Below, in pieces: positions 27,623 through 37,364 of a stretch of DNA of 64,000 bases (position 1 is the first letter of the stretch; every line of letters begins with the position of its first letter). The notes under the pieces are model-generated. The model worked only from the letters and a program-made list of their open reading frames with translations. It had not been told where the DNA came from and ran no database searches. The DNA is taken from NCBI RefSeq assembly GCF_003131205.1, contig NZ_QFFY01000001.1, forward strand, positions 434,001 to 498,000, in the 5' to 3' direction. The position numbers and the translations under genes are program-made. This DNA is from Occallatibacter savannae. GTDB lineage: Bacteria; Acidobacteriota; Terriglobia; Terriglobales; Acidobacteriaceae.

Positions 27623-28402
27623 CTAAACCTTGGGTAGGTCCTCGGTAGCCGTCTTATTGAACTCCGTATGGAACACCATCAGAGCTTTTTGCATCATCTC
27701 GGCCTGCCGCTGCATCACCAGCAGGTCGAGTGAGCCTTGAATCGCGTCCTGATTCGCGCCCTCGAGTTCTCCTTGACGGATTACGTATGCCTTGGGCGCC
27801 CCGATAGAAGCGCCCTCAGGAGCTGCATACCGGTTTGCTCCTTCTGCCTTAAACGACTGGGTTCCTTGTGGGAAACCGAAGACGCCGACACTCGCGAAAA
27901 CCGCGCCGTCGACCGAGAGCGCTCCATCGGCTCCCACGGAAATCTGCCCCGGAGGCGTAGGAATCGACTGTTTCGAATGCGAAAGCACTGGTTCCCCCGC
28001 TGCGGTCACCAGCAATCCTGCCTGAGAACGGTGGAAACTTCCGTCCCTCGTGAACCGCAGTCCGTTCGCGGTCTGGACAGCAAAAAAGCCATCGCCTTCG
28101 ATTGCGAGATCCAAAGGATTGCCCGTATGCTGCATGGGCCCCTGTGCCCCGCTCAGCTGAGAGCCTCCGAGCAATCCAAATTCATTGACAGCTTGTCCGA
28201 CCTGGGAAGGTTCCCTCTGCTCAGCGAGATAGGACCGAAAGTACTCGCGCTCGGCGCGGAAACCCGGCGTCCGCGCATTGGCCAGGTTGGCTGCGGCCTG
28301 GTCCAAGGCCTGAGCGCGCGCCACCCATCCCGATACTGCCGCATAATATCCGCTGTCCAAGTCTGCTCCTTCGTAGAGGAGGAGGAGCAGAAAGGTGGCC
28401 AA
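27623..28402 (-). CDS. flgF: Flagellar basal-body rod protein FlgF
   Basis: 259 aa; DSGYYAAVSGWVARAQALDQAAANLANARTPGFRAERE; NPLDLAIEGDGFFAVQTANGLRFTRDGSF. Confidence 0.9.
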   Translation of the reverse strand: MATFLLLLLYEGADLDSGYYAAVSGWVARAQALDQAAANLANARTPGFRAEREYFRSYLAEQREPSQVGQAVNEFGLLGGSQLSGAQGPMQHTGNPLDLAIEGDGFFAVQTANGLRFTRDGSFHRSQAGLLVTAAGEPVLSHSKQSIPTPPGQISVGADGALSVDGAVFASVGVFGFPQGTQSFKAEGANRYAAPEGASIGAPKAYVIRQGELEGANQDAIQGSLDLLVMQRQAEMMQKALMVFHTEFNKTATEDLPKV

Positions 28403-28498
28403 AGGGATCGGTCAGATCTAAGAGAAAACTCACATTCGGCGAAACCAACCGCGTTCGCCTACACGCCTCACATGGCGGTGCAGCGGCTTAACTCTCTC

Positions 28499-29071
28499 TT
28501 ACAGCAACTCATCGCAGACGATTGAAACCCGGAAATCCGTGCCATCGAATGTGAACATTTGTACCAAACTGAACTCCGGACTCTGCATATGAAGGTTATA
28601 ATCTCGCCCCGAGATTACCGCGGGAACTGACAATCCACAGCTGGATGCCAAGTCGGGGACCTTGCTCTTCCAGGTGCCGGCCACCATGTTGCACAGCTCT
28701 CCCACCGCATCCTTCACCACGTCGTCAAGACTTTCGAATTCCATGCCGGTCATGCGGCTAGCAATCTGCCGTGCGCTCGATTCGTCGCACGTGATCACGC
28801 ATGCCCCACTCAGAATCCCGCCAAAACCCACTACTGCAGTTACGGATTCAGCGCCTGCCAGGTCGCTCTCCGATTCACGCGATCGCATTGCCTCACGCGG
28901 CACTCCGAGCATCATGTCAAACACTTCCAGAACACTCGATTTCAGGTTTTCTGGATCGGATATAAGATGCGCTGAATCCCGAAGACTCAGTGTCATTGAA
29001 CGCTCCTCATCTTCTGCCCGACACTGAGCCCGCATCCCGTGCGCGTTCTGTCGAACCCCGTTGAGTGTCAT
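28499..29071 (-). CDS. cheX: CheX-like chemotaxis phosphatase
   Basis: FESLDDVVKDAVGELCNMVAGTWKSKVPD (CheC/CheX E..N motif); likely start is the internal MTLSLRDS. Confidence 0.85.
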   Translation of the reverse strand: MTLNGVRQNAHGMRAQCRAEDEERSMTLSLRDSAHLISDPENLKSSVLEVFDMMLGVPREAMRSRESESDLAGAESVTAVVGFGGILSGACVITCDESSARQIASRMTGMEFESLDDVVKDAVGELCNMVAGTWKSKVPDLASSCGLSVPAVISGRDYNLHMQSPEFSLVQMFTFDGTDFRVSIVCDELL

Positions 29072-29080
29072 AATTGCTAA

Positions 29081-29464
29081 TCACGCCTTCGGCAAAAGCG
29101 ACAACACCTTCTGCTTTACCTGGTCCGCAGTGAACGGCTTGCGGATATACCCGATGGCACCGGCTTCAATCGCCTGCTTCACATGTTCCTCGCTGGATTC
29201 GGTGGTGATCATCACCACAGGAACACCCTCCGCCAACTGCTGCTTCCGCAACTGCCGCACGAATTCCAACCCGTCCATTGCAGGCATGTTGATGTCGGAA
29301 AGAATAAGATCCACCCGCCTCGACCTCAAGACCTCGAGTCCTTCCACGCCCGACCCTGCCTCTACTACGATCAGCGACTCGAGGCCGGCCTGGCGCAGTG
29401 ACCTTTCTACGATCTTGCGCATCACCGACGAGTCATCCACAATCAGGGCTTGAACCTCAGGCAT
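29081..29464 (-). CDS. cheY: CheY-type single-domain response regulator
   Basis: 127 aa; VDDSSVMRKIVERSLRQAG, LILSDINMPAMDGLEFVRQLRK, RKPFTADQVKQKVLSLL. Confidence 0.92.
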   Translation of the reverse strand: MPEVQALIVDDSSVMRKIVERSLRQAGLESLIVVEAGSGVEGLEVLRSRRVDLILSDINMPAMDGLEFVRQLRKQQLAEGVPVVMITTESSEEHVKQAIEAGAIGYIRKPFTADQVKQKVLSLLPKA

Positions 29465-29485
29465 GCTCGCTTCCCCCTGCTGCTC

Positions 29486-29512
29486 TTATCGGCAGGTTGC
29501 GCCCCGCCTTCA
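29486..29512 (-). promoter_or_regulatory. Possible sigma-28 promoter upstream of cheY
   Basis: Minus strand TGAAGGCG-N11-GCCGATAA: perfect -10 octamer, partial -35, 22 nt upstream of the cheY start. Confidence 0.5.
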
Positions 29513-30439
29513 CCTCAGAGGGCCTCCTTTGCATACGACGTCTCGGATCGAAGCGGTCTTCATCGGTACCGCATGACCGGGCTCTGTTAGCATCCGTAGC
29601 CACAACCAGTCGTGCACTCGTACCAGCCGCGAAGAGACTGGCTGAGCACGCTCGAGTGACTTCGTCAAAAGGTGGGCCGCAGCTGATTCGGAAGCCGCTT
29701 CACCTACTTGTACTTCCGGGAAAGCTTCTGCCTCAATCGATTGCATCGCGAAGCGGTGAGAAGAAGACGGCACGATCCCGCCTTCTACTTTTCTGGCCGT
29801 CATCCTCTCAAGAGCAAACACAAGTGCCGTATCCACGCATTGTTCAAAGCCGAGGTACAAGAACTTCCCCGTTGCATCTACTAGAGGCAGCGCTCCGAAC
29901 GCTTCCAGGAGAGTTCGCGGGAGAACCTGGTAACTGGCCGTCAGTCCGCCGTTCCCCATTGGAAGAGCCGGACACCCCCACTGGATACTCAATGCTCGGC
30001 AGACAAGCGCCTCCGTCGTCGCGCCCTGGCGAATAAGCCATTCGCCAATTCGGAATTGACCTTCTTTCCTTTGCGCTTCGACTGCTCGTCGCAACTGGCT
30101 GCTGGTGATCCAGCCTTGTTCAAGCATGAGGAGCCCAAGCGGAACTCTGTGGTGGTACGGCTTCGCTTCCTGTACCCAGTCCCCAAGTTCTCGACTGACA
30201 GCGAGTTGGAGACGTGCCAGGGTGCATTCCGGAGAGCATAGCCAGCCCCCTTCAAACAATGGGCGCTTTCGACTGCGAAACAGTTGAAGCCAGCCAGAGC
30301 GGCATGCGGGATTCGAACAGTGCCGGATCAGCGCCGAACTTCTATCTGCGTCCGCTCCCCAACGGATCGGTGTCGGCTGCCAATCTCCATCCATGCGTGC
30401 TGACAAGGGCTGTGTGCTACCTAACCTCAGAATAGGCAT
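29510..30439 (-). CDS. Orphan protein with Cys motifs and an MshEN/GspE N-terminal-like domain
   Basis: 309 aa; CSNPAC..CSPEC; VPLGLLMLEQGWITSSQLRRAVEAQRKEG-QFRIGEWLIRQGATTEALVCRALSIQWGCPAL resembles the GspE/PilB N-terminal domain; no ATPase domain. Confidence 0.6.
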   Translation of the reverse strand: MPILRLGSTQPLSARMDGDWQPTPIRWGADADRSSALIRHCSNPACRSGWLQLFRSRKRPLFEGGWLCSPECTLARLQLAVSRELGDWVQEAKPYHHRVPLGLLMLEQGWITSSQLRRAVEAQRKEGQFRIGEWLIRQGATTEALVCRALSIQWGCPALPMGNGGLTASYQVLPRTLLEAFGALPLVDATGKFLYLGFEQCVDTALVFALERMTARKVEGGIVPSSSHRFAMQSIEAEAFPEVQVGEAASESAAAHLLTKSLERAQPVSSRLVRVHDWLWLRMLTEPGHAVPMKTASIRDVVCKGGPLR

Positions 30440-31179
30440 CGTATGCTCTCCAGCCGTTTCTGCGGTGCAGCAACCTCGGTAACTCGGAGTCCAAAGTTCC
30501 CGTCGACCAGAACCACGGCTCCACGCGCCACAATCTTGTTTCCAACGATCAGGTCCACGGGATCAGTAACCTGCCGGTCGAGTTCCACAACATCGCCCGG
30601 GCCCAATTCAAGAATTTCGCCCAACGGCATCTCGCAACACCCAAATCGCAAAGCAGCTTCCAACTCGACATCGAGCAGAAGCTCGACTCCGGGACTGAGC
30701 TCTGGCTTTGCGACAACCTCGCTGTGGCTTTCCGCACTGATGGACCCGCTCTCCTGAAGCTTCCGGGCCGTGAGTCCGTCGTAGACGGAAACACACCAGG
30801 ACCGTTCGGTCGTCTTCAACTGAAATACACGGCTCGCTGTCGCTCCTGCTTTCCCTGTACTGAAAGAAGTGACCTGGCATTTCTTCCCCGCCGTGGCCAG
30901 CAACTCGCCGGCCGCTGCTTCTGCCACTTCTCGCAGCAGTTCGCCCCAAGACGTTGTTTGCTCCGGGCCCTGTCCCAGCAGAGCCGCTTCGAGGATGAGG
31001 GCGTCAAGGGAGACAGTAAATCTGCCCTCGACTTCTCCTTCTACCTGCGCAGTAAACGCGAGTTCGCCGGTCGGCCGGGCGCCACTATCGCTGGCCTCCA
31101 CAAAACTGGGCTCGCCGGCTAACGCCTGCGGAAGAAGCGATCCCGCTACCGATATCCAGCAATCAAGAAACGTGTTCAT
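30427..31179 (-). CDS. fliN: FliN-like SpoA-domain protein with N-terminal extension
   Basis: 250 aa; C-terminal LLLDVELEAALRFGCCEMPLGEILELGPGDVVELDRQVTDPVDLIVGNKIVARGAVVLVDGNFGLRVTEV. Confidence 0.87.
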   Translation of the reverse strand: MNTFLDCWISVAGSLLPQALAGEPSFVEASDSGARPTGELAFTAQVEGEVEGRFTVSLDALILEAALLGQGPEQTTSWGELLREVAEAAAGELLATAGKKCQVTSFSTGKAGATASRVFQLKTTERSWCVSVYDGLTARKLQESGSISAESHSEVVAKPELSPGVELLLDVELEAALRFGCCEMPLGEILELGPGDVVELDRQVTDPVDLIVGNKIVARGAVVLVDGNFGLRVTEVAAPQKRLESIRCLF

Positions 31180-32140
31180 GCTCTCCGGCCCTATTCAATT
31201 CCTGCAGGCGGCCTCCACGGTGAGTGCCATGCTGCACCACCTCCACCGTTCCCAGTTCCTGACCTCCAACCCGCCACTCCGCAGCGACTGCGGTTGAGAT
31301 TCCAAGACGCAGCACATCGCCTTCTCGCAACGATTCGATCTCACGTGTCGCAATGCGTACACTCGGCAGTTGGACAGATGCACCGAGACGGATTCTCCCC
31401 GCCGCAGCCCGGATTCGAGCGCGCGTCTCAGGAGAGTGGCGGTGGCGACGACCCCAGTCGGTCGTCAGACGCCGCAGAATCGTGTTTGCCACAACTGCCG
31501 GAAACGCAAGATTCAGCAGACCTGAGCCCTGCGGCATTCGGATCTCGAAGGTCAGGCAGAGCGTCTTTTCATTCACCGACATGATGCGTGCTACCTGAGT
31601 CTGCATCTGGCGCTTTTCAAAGTTGAAGCTCAGACCGACGGACTGCCAGGCGGACGTCAATTCCCGGCAGATAATCTCGACGACGCTCCCGAGAATAGCT
31701 TCTTCTATGTCGGTAAGTTCTCGCAGTGGCCCTTCTTTCCCATTCCCCCCCAGCAACAGGTCGATGATCGGGGGAGCCAGTCCCAGGTCGAGTTGCAAAA
31801 TCGAGAGCGCTCCAAGGGGCTCCAGCCGCACCGATGTTACATAGCTGATCTCCGGGATGCGCATGAGGAACTCGCTGAATGGAATCTGCTCCGCCGATAC
31901 GAGGTTGACTTGGAAACGGCAGCGGAGCCAAGCCGCCAGGTTGTGTGTGAGATTGCGCGCAAACAAATCATTGAGCATGCTGATCGCTCGCAATTGCTCA
32001 TTTGAGATCTGTCCCGCGCGCGCAAAGTTGTATGCTACCGCGGCGCGCACAGCAGCGGAACCGCTCGCTGGCTCCGGAGAAGAAGCCCGTGCAGCACGGA
32101 ACAACGCGTCGATCTCATCCTGCTTCAGCAACTTTTCCAT
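31163..32140 (-). CDS. fliM: Flagellar motor switch protein FliM
   Basis: 325 aa; MEKLLKQDEIDALF, MLNDLFARNLTHNLAAWLR, EFLMRIPEISYVTSV. Confidence 0.92.
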   Translation of the reverse strand: MEKLLKQDEIDALFRAARASSPEPASGSAAVRAAVAYNFARAGQISNEQLRAISMLNDLFARNLTHNLAAWLRCRFQVNLVSAEQIPFSEFLMRIPEISYVTSVRLEPLGALSILQLDLGLAPPIIDLLLGGNGKEGPLRELTDIEEAILGSVVEIICRELTSAWQSVGLSFNFEKRQMQTQVARIMSVNEKTLCLTFEIRMPQGSGLLNLAFPAVVANTILRRLTTDWGRRHRHSPETRARIRAAAGRIRLGASVQLPSVRIATREIESLREGDVLRLGISTAVAAEWRVGGQELGTVEVVQHGTHRGGRLQELNRAGEHEHVS

Positions 32141-32175
32141 GCAGCTATCCTTTGCCCTTCACCAGTACGCGCGTC

Positions 32176-33000
32176 TCAATCAGATAGGGACTGCGCGGTA
32201 GCTTTCCGTTTCGGCTTTGAGAATTCCCGCAGAGCTGCTCTCAGGTGCACTACCGCAGAAGAGTGGATCTGCGAAACACGAGATTCCACAACTCCCAGCG
32301 CCAGTCCGATCTCTCTCATCGTCAACTCCTCGTAGTAGTAGAGTGTCATTACCAAACGCTCCCTCTCGGGCAAACCCTCGATTGCTTCGGTCAGTTTCTC
32401 TCTAAGTTCTCCACGTAGGCAGCAGAAGAGCGGATCTTCGTCAGGCCGTCCGGGTACATACGCCAGCTCCTCCTCCCCCGAATCCTCGTTGTGCTCCGCG
32501 TGAAGCGTGCCGATCTCAAGGCCCTTGAGATCTCCGAGAAGTGTCTGGTAGTCTTCAACGCTGATTCGCAGTTCTGCTGCGATCTCCGCTTCGGTTGGAG
32601 CCCGCCCAAGCCGGCCGGTGAGCAAACTGATTGCCTCTTCCACCGCCCTCCCTTTTCGCCGCAGATCTCGCGGACTCCAGTCAAGCGTGCGTAGACTGTC
32701 GAGAATCGCTCCCCTGATTCGAAATTGCGCATAACTGCGGAATTGAACCTTCTTCTGCGGATCGAATTTTGTGAAGGCGTCCATCAGGCCCAGCACGCCT
32801 GCGGAGACCAGGTCCTCCATCTCCACATGTTGCGGAAGGCGCTCGTGGATGCGGCGCGCCAGAAAACGCACGATCGGCAGGTGTTCCAGAAGCAGTCTCT
32901 CGTCTTCCCCCGCGATAGCGGTTTGCGGCAGATCCCCCGGATATGGGCTCGCAATCCGTCTAGCCTGCGAAGGCCCCCGCAACTCTGAACTTGTCGCCAT
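32176..33000 (-). CDS. fliA: RNA polymerase sigma factor FliA (sigma-28)
   Basis: Sigma regions HVEMEDLVSAGVLGLMDAFTKFDPQKKVQFRSYAQFRIRGAILDSLR and LVMTLYYYEELTMREIGLALGVVESRVSQIH; start chosen at the internal Met (33000) so as not to overlap flhA. Confidence 0.92.
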   Translation of the reverse strand: MATSSELRGPSQARRIASPYPGDLPQTAIAGEDERLLLEHLPIVRFLARRIHERLPQHVEMEDLVSAGVLGLMDAFTKFDPQKKVQFRSYAQFRIRGAILDSLRTLDWSPRDLRRKGRAVEEAISLLTGRLGRAPTEAEIAAELRISVEDYQTLLGDLKGLEIGTLHAEHNEDSGEEELAYVPGRPDEDPLFCCLRGELREKLTEAIEGLPERERLVMTLYYYEELTMREIGLALGVVESRVSQIHSSAVVHLRAALREFSKPKRKATAQSLSD

Positions 33001-33023
33001 TCGCTTGTCTCCAGTCCCCCACA

Positions 33024-34535
33024 TCAACGGACAGTTCCCGCGGGTCTCAGCCGTATCTCTGGCGGAATCTCCGCCGCGGCAACCACCGCCAGCATGGGTA
33101 TAAGCGGTTCCAGCCATCGCTTTACGTGATAGCGAGCCGGACTCGGACAAAGGAGCACAGGGAGTGCCGAATTGTGCGTAGAACTTATAAGAGATCTCAA
33201 AGAATCGATCAGACGCCGGACTAGAGGAACTCCGGAACTCGACTTCCCGGACAACAGACGATGAGAACTGTCCGGCGAAAGAGCCTCCACGATCTCCTCC
33301 TCGAGCGCAGGATCCAGTAAGAGCACGGGCAGTTGCCCGTCCGAGTCCAACAACGGTGCAACCAGCCGTCGTCCAAGCGCCTGGCGAACACCCTCCACGA
33401 GCACCACAAGGTTTTTGTTGACCGCAGCCGTCTCAAGCAGGGTCTCCAGGATGGTTCCCAAGTCTCGGATCGAAACTCGTTCCCGAAGCAGCTGCTCGAG
33501 GACCCGGTTCACCTCGCCCAGCGTAAGCAGCTTCGGAACCAGTTCCTCCAGCAGTTTCGGATGGCTCTCATTGAGCGAATCCATCAGCCGCTTGGCTTCA
33601 GCCCTGCCCAGAAGTTCATGTGCATGCCGCCGGATCATTTCCCCGAGGTGGGTCGTCATGACTGTCACTCCATCAACGACCGAATAGCCGGCTGCAACTG
33701 CCTGCTCCTCCAGTGCGGGCGAAATCCAGGTTGCCGGTACTCCGAATGCCGGATCCCGCGTCTCCCGTCCCGGCAGCGGACGGCGATTTGGATCGGCGGA
33801 CACCGCCAGAACCTGCCCGCCATCCAGTTGCCACCGCGCTACCTCGATTCCTCTCAGCGAGATCACGTACTCTCGCGGATGGAGACGAAGGTTATCTGAG
33901 ATGTGCACAGGAGGTATAAGAAATCCCATCTCTGCAGACAGGTGACGCCGCAGGGCACGTACGCGGTTCAGAAGTGTCCCGCCTTGCTTCTCGTCCACCA
34001 GGGGGATCAACTGGAATCCGATCTCGAGCGTCAGTTCCTCGACGCGCAACAGTCCTGCGAGATCCGCAGAAGGCGCCTGCTCTGGCTTCTTCTGCTTCTC
34101 AATCGCCCCATCCTCCGAAGCCGATCCTTTCACCGGCTCCTTGGCCATTCTTCTTCCCGCCCAGACCAGCCCACCGCCCACCAGCAGAAATGTCGCGCCC
34201 GGCAGTCCCGGGATTAAACACATCGCTGCACACACTCCACCTGCAACGTACAGCGTAGAGGGACGCGCGAAAAGCTGTTGCCGGATTTCGGTCCCGAGCA
34301 ACGCAGCGGAGTTCGCTCGTGTCAGCGTGATTCCACCCGCAACCGAAACGAGCAGCGACGGAATCAGCGTCACCAGGCCGTCCCCGACGGTCAGCACCGT
34401 ATAGGTTCGCGCTGCCTCGCCAATTGCAACCCCCTGCTGCAGCGTTCCGATGAGCAATCCGGCTACGATATTGATCGCCGTGATCAGAATGGTCGCCATC
34501 GAATCGCGCTGGTTGAAGCGCGCCGCACCATCCAT
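33024..34535 (-). CDS. flhA: FlhA, C-terminal part (remaining TM helices and cytoplasmic domain); separated from the N-terminal part by one in-frame TAA
   Basis: 503 aa; begins MDGAARFNQRDSMATILITAINIVAGLLIGTLQQGV, which continues the FlhA sequence in the same frame as the 34542..35129 ORF. Confidence 0.9.
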   Translation of the reverse strand: MDGAARFNQRDSMATILITAINIVAGLLIGTLQQGVAIGEAARTYTVLTVGDGLVTLIPSLLVSVAGGITLTRANSAALLGTEIRQQLFARPSTLYVAGGVCAAMCLIPGLPGATFLLVGGGLVWAGRRMAKEPVKGSASEDGAIEKQKKPEQAPSADLAGLLRVEELTLEIGFQLIPLVDEKQGGTLLNRVRALRRHLSAEMGFLIPPVHISDNLRLHPREYVISLRGIEVARWQLDGGQVLAVSADPNRRPLPGRETRDPAFGVPATWISPALEEQAVAAGYSVVDGVTVMTTHLGEMIRRHAHELLGRAEAKRLMDSLNESHPKLLEELVPKLLTLGEVNRVLEQLLRERVSIRDLGTILETLLETAAVNKNLVVLVEGVRQALGRRLVAPLLDSDGQLPVLLLDPALEEEIVEALSPDSSHRLLSGKSSSGVPLVRRLIDSLRSLISSTHNSALPVLLCPSPARYHVKRWLEPLIPMLAVVAAAEIPPEIRLRPAGTVR

Positions 34536-34541
34536 CGCTCC

Positions 34542-35129
34542 TTAAAACTCCGCCTCGCGCGCGATCGCGAGTCGCCGGCGTCTGGCCTCCGCTTCATCGA
34601 TGAGCCCGGCGTTCATGTCCGCGTCGATCGCCATCTGCTTGCCCGGCAGCGCGTCCAGCGTGAATCTTGCCGTCACTTCAGCCGTTCGCACCGCTCCATG
34701 CGAAACCACCAGGAACTGGATTGCGACCAGAGCCAGAAACAGCACGAATCCCACAATGTAATTCCCGCCCACCACAAACTGACCGAATGCTTCAATCACC
34801 TTGCCCGCGGCCGCCGTCCCCTCAGAACCGTGCAGCAGAATCCTTCGGCTTGAGGCAAGATTCAGTGCGAGTCGAAACAGCGTCAGCAGGAGCAACAGCG
34901 TCGGGAAAACGGACAGTTCGACTGCTCGACGAATCTGGACTGAAGAGAGAAATACGATGACGGACGCTCCCATGGAGAGCGCAAGCAAAAGATCGAGAAC
35001 CGGCGCAGGGAGCGGAACCAGCATCACGAATATCACGCTGATGGCGCCAATCGGCAACAGATACTCTCGAAATTGCAGGAGAATACCGGCGGGGGCCGGG
35101 TTCGCGATTGAGACGCTGGCAGTGCTCAT
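34542..35129 (-). CDS. flhA: FlhA, N-terminal part (first TM helices and FHIPEP signature), ends at in-frame TAA
   Basis: 195 aa; [22 protein letters not shown]-type [65 protein letters not shown]. Confidence 0.92.
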   Translation of the reverse strand: MSTASVSIANPAPAGILLQFREYLLPIGAISVIFVMLVPLPAPVLDLLLALSMGASVIVFLSSVQIRRAVELSVFPTLLLLLTLFRLALNLASSRRILLHGSEGTAAAGKVIEAFGQFVVGGNYIVGFVLFLALVAIQFLVVSHGAVRTAEVTARFTLDALPGKQMAIDADMNAGLIDEAEARRRRLAIAREAEF

Positions 35130-36283
35130 TTCTTCCCCTTCTCTTTCCCTTCGGATCGTTGTTGAGCAACGTTCAGAGAAGTGTGGGGTGCAGTGCCGTT
35201 CCTCTCCCGGTTTCGTGCACGACGTTCACGCAATTCCTCCTCCACTCTCTGTCTGTACAGATAGGCAAGAATCGCTGCGACGGCCTCGTAGAGATCTGCG
35301 GGGATCGCCTGACCGACCTCTACCCACCGGTACAGAGAGCGCGCGAGCGGCGGATTTTCCACGATCGGTACTCCCGCCCACCTTGCCTCCGACTTGATCT
35401 CCTCGGCCCGCAGATTTCGCCCCTTCGCCACAACCCTGGGAGCTTCCATCGTTCCGAAATCGAATCCGAGCGCCACCGCATAGTGCGTTGGATTCGTCAG
35501 AACCACAGCCGCGCGCCCCACGTCCGACTTCACCTTTCGCCGGCGCATCTGCCGTTGCAGTCCACGGATTCGGCTTTTTGTTTGCGGGCTGCCCTCCATC
35601 TCTTTGAATTCCTGCTTCAGCTCTTCGCGACTCATCATCAGCCGCGCTTCTCGGCTCCTCCACTCCACGATGTAGTCAATCAGCGCCCAGCCCAGCAGAA
35701 CCCATGCGGTTGCAGCAAGCAGGCCGTAAACGTCCGCGCCGAGCAGCTCGAGGCGTTTCGTCGAGAAAGGTGGAATCGAAAGTTGATGCGCAATGCGCTG
35801 AACAGCAACGATCGCTAGAATCATTGCCGGTATGATTGATTTGCCGACGCGCGAAGCTGCTCGAAGTGAGAACACGTTCTTCGCGTTCGTCGCGGGATTG
35901 ATTCGGTCGAAACGAAAACCGAGAGCAGCCCCGCTCACCTGTACACCCCCGCCCTGCAAGATGCTGCACAACAACGATGCACCCACGATCGTTGTCATGA
36001 TGATCGCGACCGGAATGCACGATTGAATTAGCGGTGCGCGCAGACCCAGAATCAGGTTCTGCATTCCCGCTTCGCGAGTTGAGCCTCCCGATGCGCTGTC
36101 AAACGCGGCCATCAGGAAAGAGCGGAATGCATCCACCATCCTGCTTCCGAAGAGTCCCATGCACAGAACCCCAGCCAGAGTTCCCGCGGCCGAAGCCAGC
36201 TCACGGCTGCGCAGAACATCTCCTTGCTTTCGCGCCTTCTCGCGTCGCTGAGGAGTTGCCTGTTCAGTGCGATCGTTCGGCAC
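35126..36283 (-). CDS. flhB: Flagellar export protein FlhB
   Basis: 385 aa; [25 protein letters not shown] and NPTH autocleavage motif ([13 protein letters not shown]). Confidence 0.95.
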   Translation of the reverse strand: MPNDRTEQATPQRREKARKQGDVLRSRELASAAGTLAGVLCMGLFGSRMVDAFRSFLMAAFDSASGGSTREAGMQNLILGLRAPLIQSCIPVAIIMTTIVGASLLCSILQGGGVQVSGAALGFRFDRINPATNAKNVFSLRAASRVGKSIIPAMILAIVAVQRIAHQLSIPPFSTKRLELLGADVYGLLAATAWVLLGWALIDYIVEWRSREARLMMSREELKQEFKEMEGSPQTKSRIRGLQRQMRRRKVKSDVGRAAVVLTNPTHYAVALGFDFGTMEAPRVVAKGRNLRAEEIKSEARWAGVPIVENPPLARSLYRWVEVGQAIPADLYEAVAAILAYLYRQRVEEELRERRARNRERNGTAPHTSLNVAQQRSEGKEKGKK

Positions 36284-37072
36284 TTAGCCCTTCATTCCGT
36301 TCGCGGCGGCCGCAGGTGCGAGCTGCAGCAGGTGCTCCGCCATGTCAAGTAAAGCCGCGAATCGCGCCTCGATGAATCTGGGCCACAATGCCAGCGATCC
36401 CGTCAGAACACCAAACCCTGCGATGGTCTTCAAGGGAACGGTCAATGACATCACTGGAAGCTGAGGGCTTAGTCTGCTCATCAGCGCCACGGCGATCTCG
36501 ACGAGCATCGTGGCTGCAAGCACCGGAGCTGCGAGCTCCACCGCTGCCAGGAAAATTCCGCTGGCGGCCTGAACGATTGCATGTGAAGTTACGGGAAGCA
36601 GCACGTAACTCCCGAGCGGTACTGCGCGGAAACTCCGTGCCATCGACGCGAGCACAATGCGATCCAGGCCGGCTGCAATCACCGTCAGGCTTCCCATGAG
36701 TTGAAAAAGGTCGCTCATGAGCGATGTCTGAATCGAAGACGTCGGATCGAGCAGATTCACAGCGGAAAAGCTGAACTGCACCCCAACAATCTCTCCTGCA
36801 AACAAAAGGGTTTCATTGAAAAGCGCAAGAATGATTCCGTACACCATCCCCACCATCAGTTCACCCATCACAGAGCCGAACCCGATCTCCGCATGCGCTC
36901 TCGGCAATGCGGCGACGAGCGGAGCGAGCAGGAAGGCGACCGCGCCCACAAAAACAGCTTTCGTGCGCATTGGTAGGGCTGGCGATGAGAAGAATGGCGC
37001 GAACAGGATGATCCCGCTCACGCGAACCAGCGCAAGGAGCATTGCGCTCAAGAACTGCGTCCACTCGCCCAT
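36284..37072 (-). CDS. fliR: Flagellar export protein FliR
   Basis: 262 aa; FSSPALPMRTKAVFVGAVAFLLAPLV, GEIVGVQFSFSAVNLLDPTSS. Confidence 0.93.
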   Translation of the reverse strand: MGEWTQFLSAMLLALVRVSGIILFAPFFSSPALPMRTKAVFVGAVAFLLAPLVAALPRAHAEIGFGSVMGELMVGMVYGIILALFNETLLFAGEIVGVQFSFSAVNLLDPTSSIQTSLMSDLFQLMGSLTVIAAGLDRIVLASMARSFRAVPLGSYVLLPVTSHAIVQAASGIFLAAVELAAPVLAATMLVEIAVALMSRLSPQLPVMSLTVPLKTIAGFGVLTGSLALWPRFIEARFAALLDMAEHLLQLAPAAAANGMKG

Positions 37073-37081
37073 CTTTCCTCT

Positions 37082-37351
37082 TCAGCCCAGGTAGCGATGG
37101 AGGTCGCCCATCAAATGCATCGCGTACGCGGTTATTCGCCCCAGGAACCATGGCATCCCGCCGAGCAAGATCGCTGCCACCGCGAGCAGGCGCGGCACGG
37201 AGGTTAACGACTGGTCCTGGACGTTCGTCAGGGTTTGGAACAGAGTAAGCACGAACCCGAGTAGCACGGTCGCAACCAGAACCGGCGCCGTGAGAATCAT
37301 GGCCTCCTTCATCAGCTGCCGCAGCAATTCCGACACCAGATCTGGCGACAT
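37082..37351 (-). CDS. fliQ: Flagellar export protein FliQ
   Basis: 89 aa; LTAPVLVATVLLGFVLTLFQTLTNVQDQSLTSVPRLLAV. Confidence 0.94.
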   Translation of the reverse strand: MSPDLVSELLRQLMKEAMILTAPVLVATVLLGFVLTLFQTLTNVQDQSLTSVPRLLAVAAILLGGMPWFLGRITAYAMHLMGDLHRYLG

Positions 37352-37364
37352 ACGAGTGCGCTCC

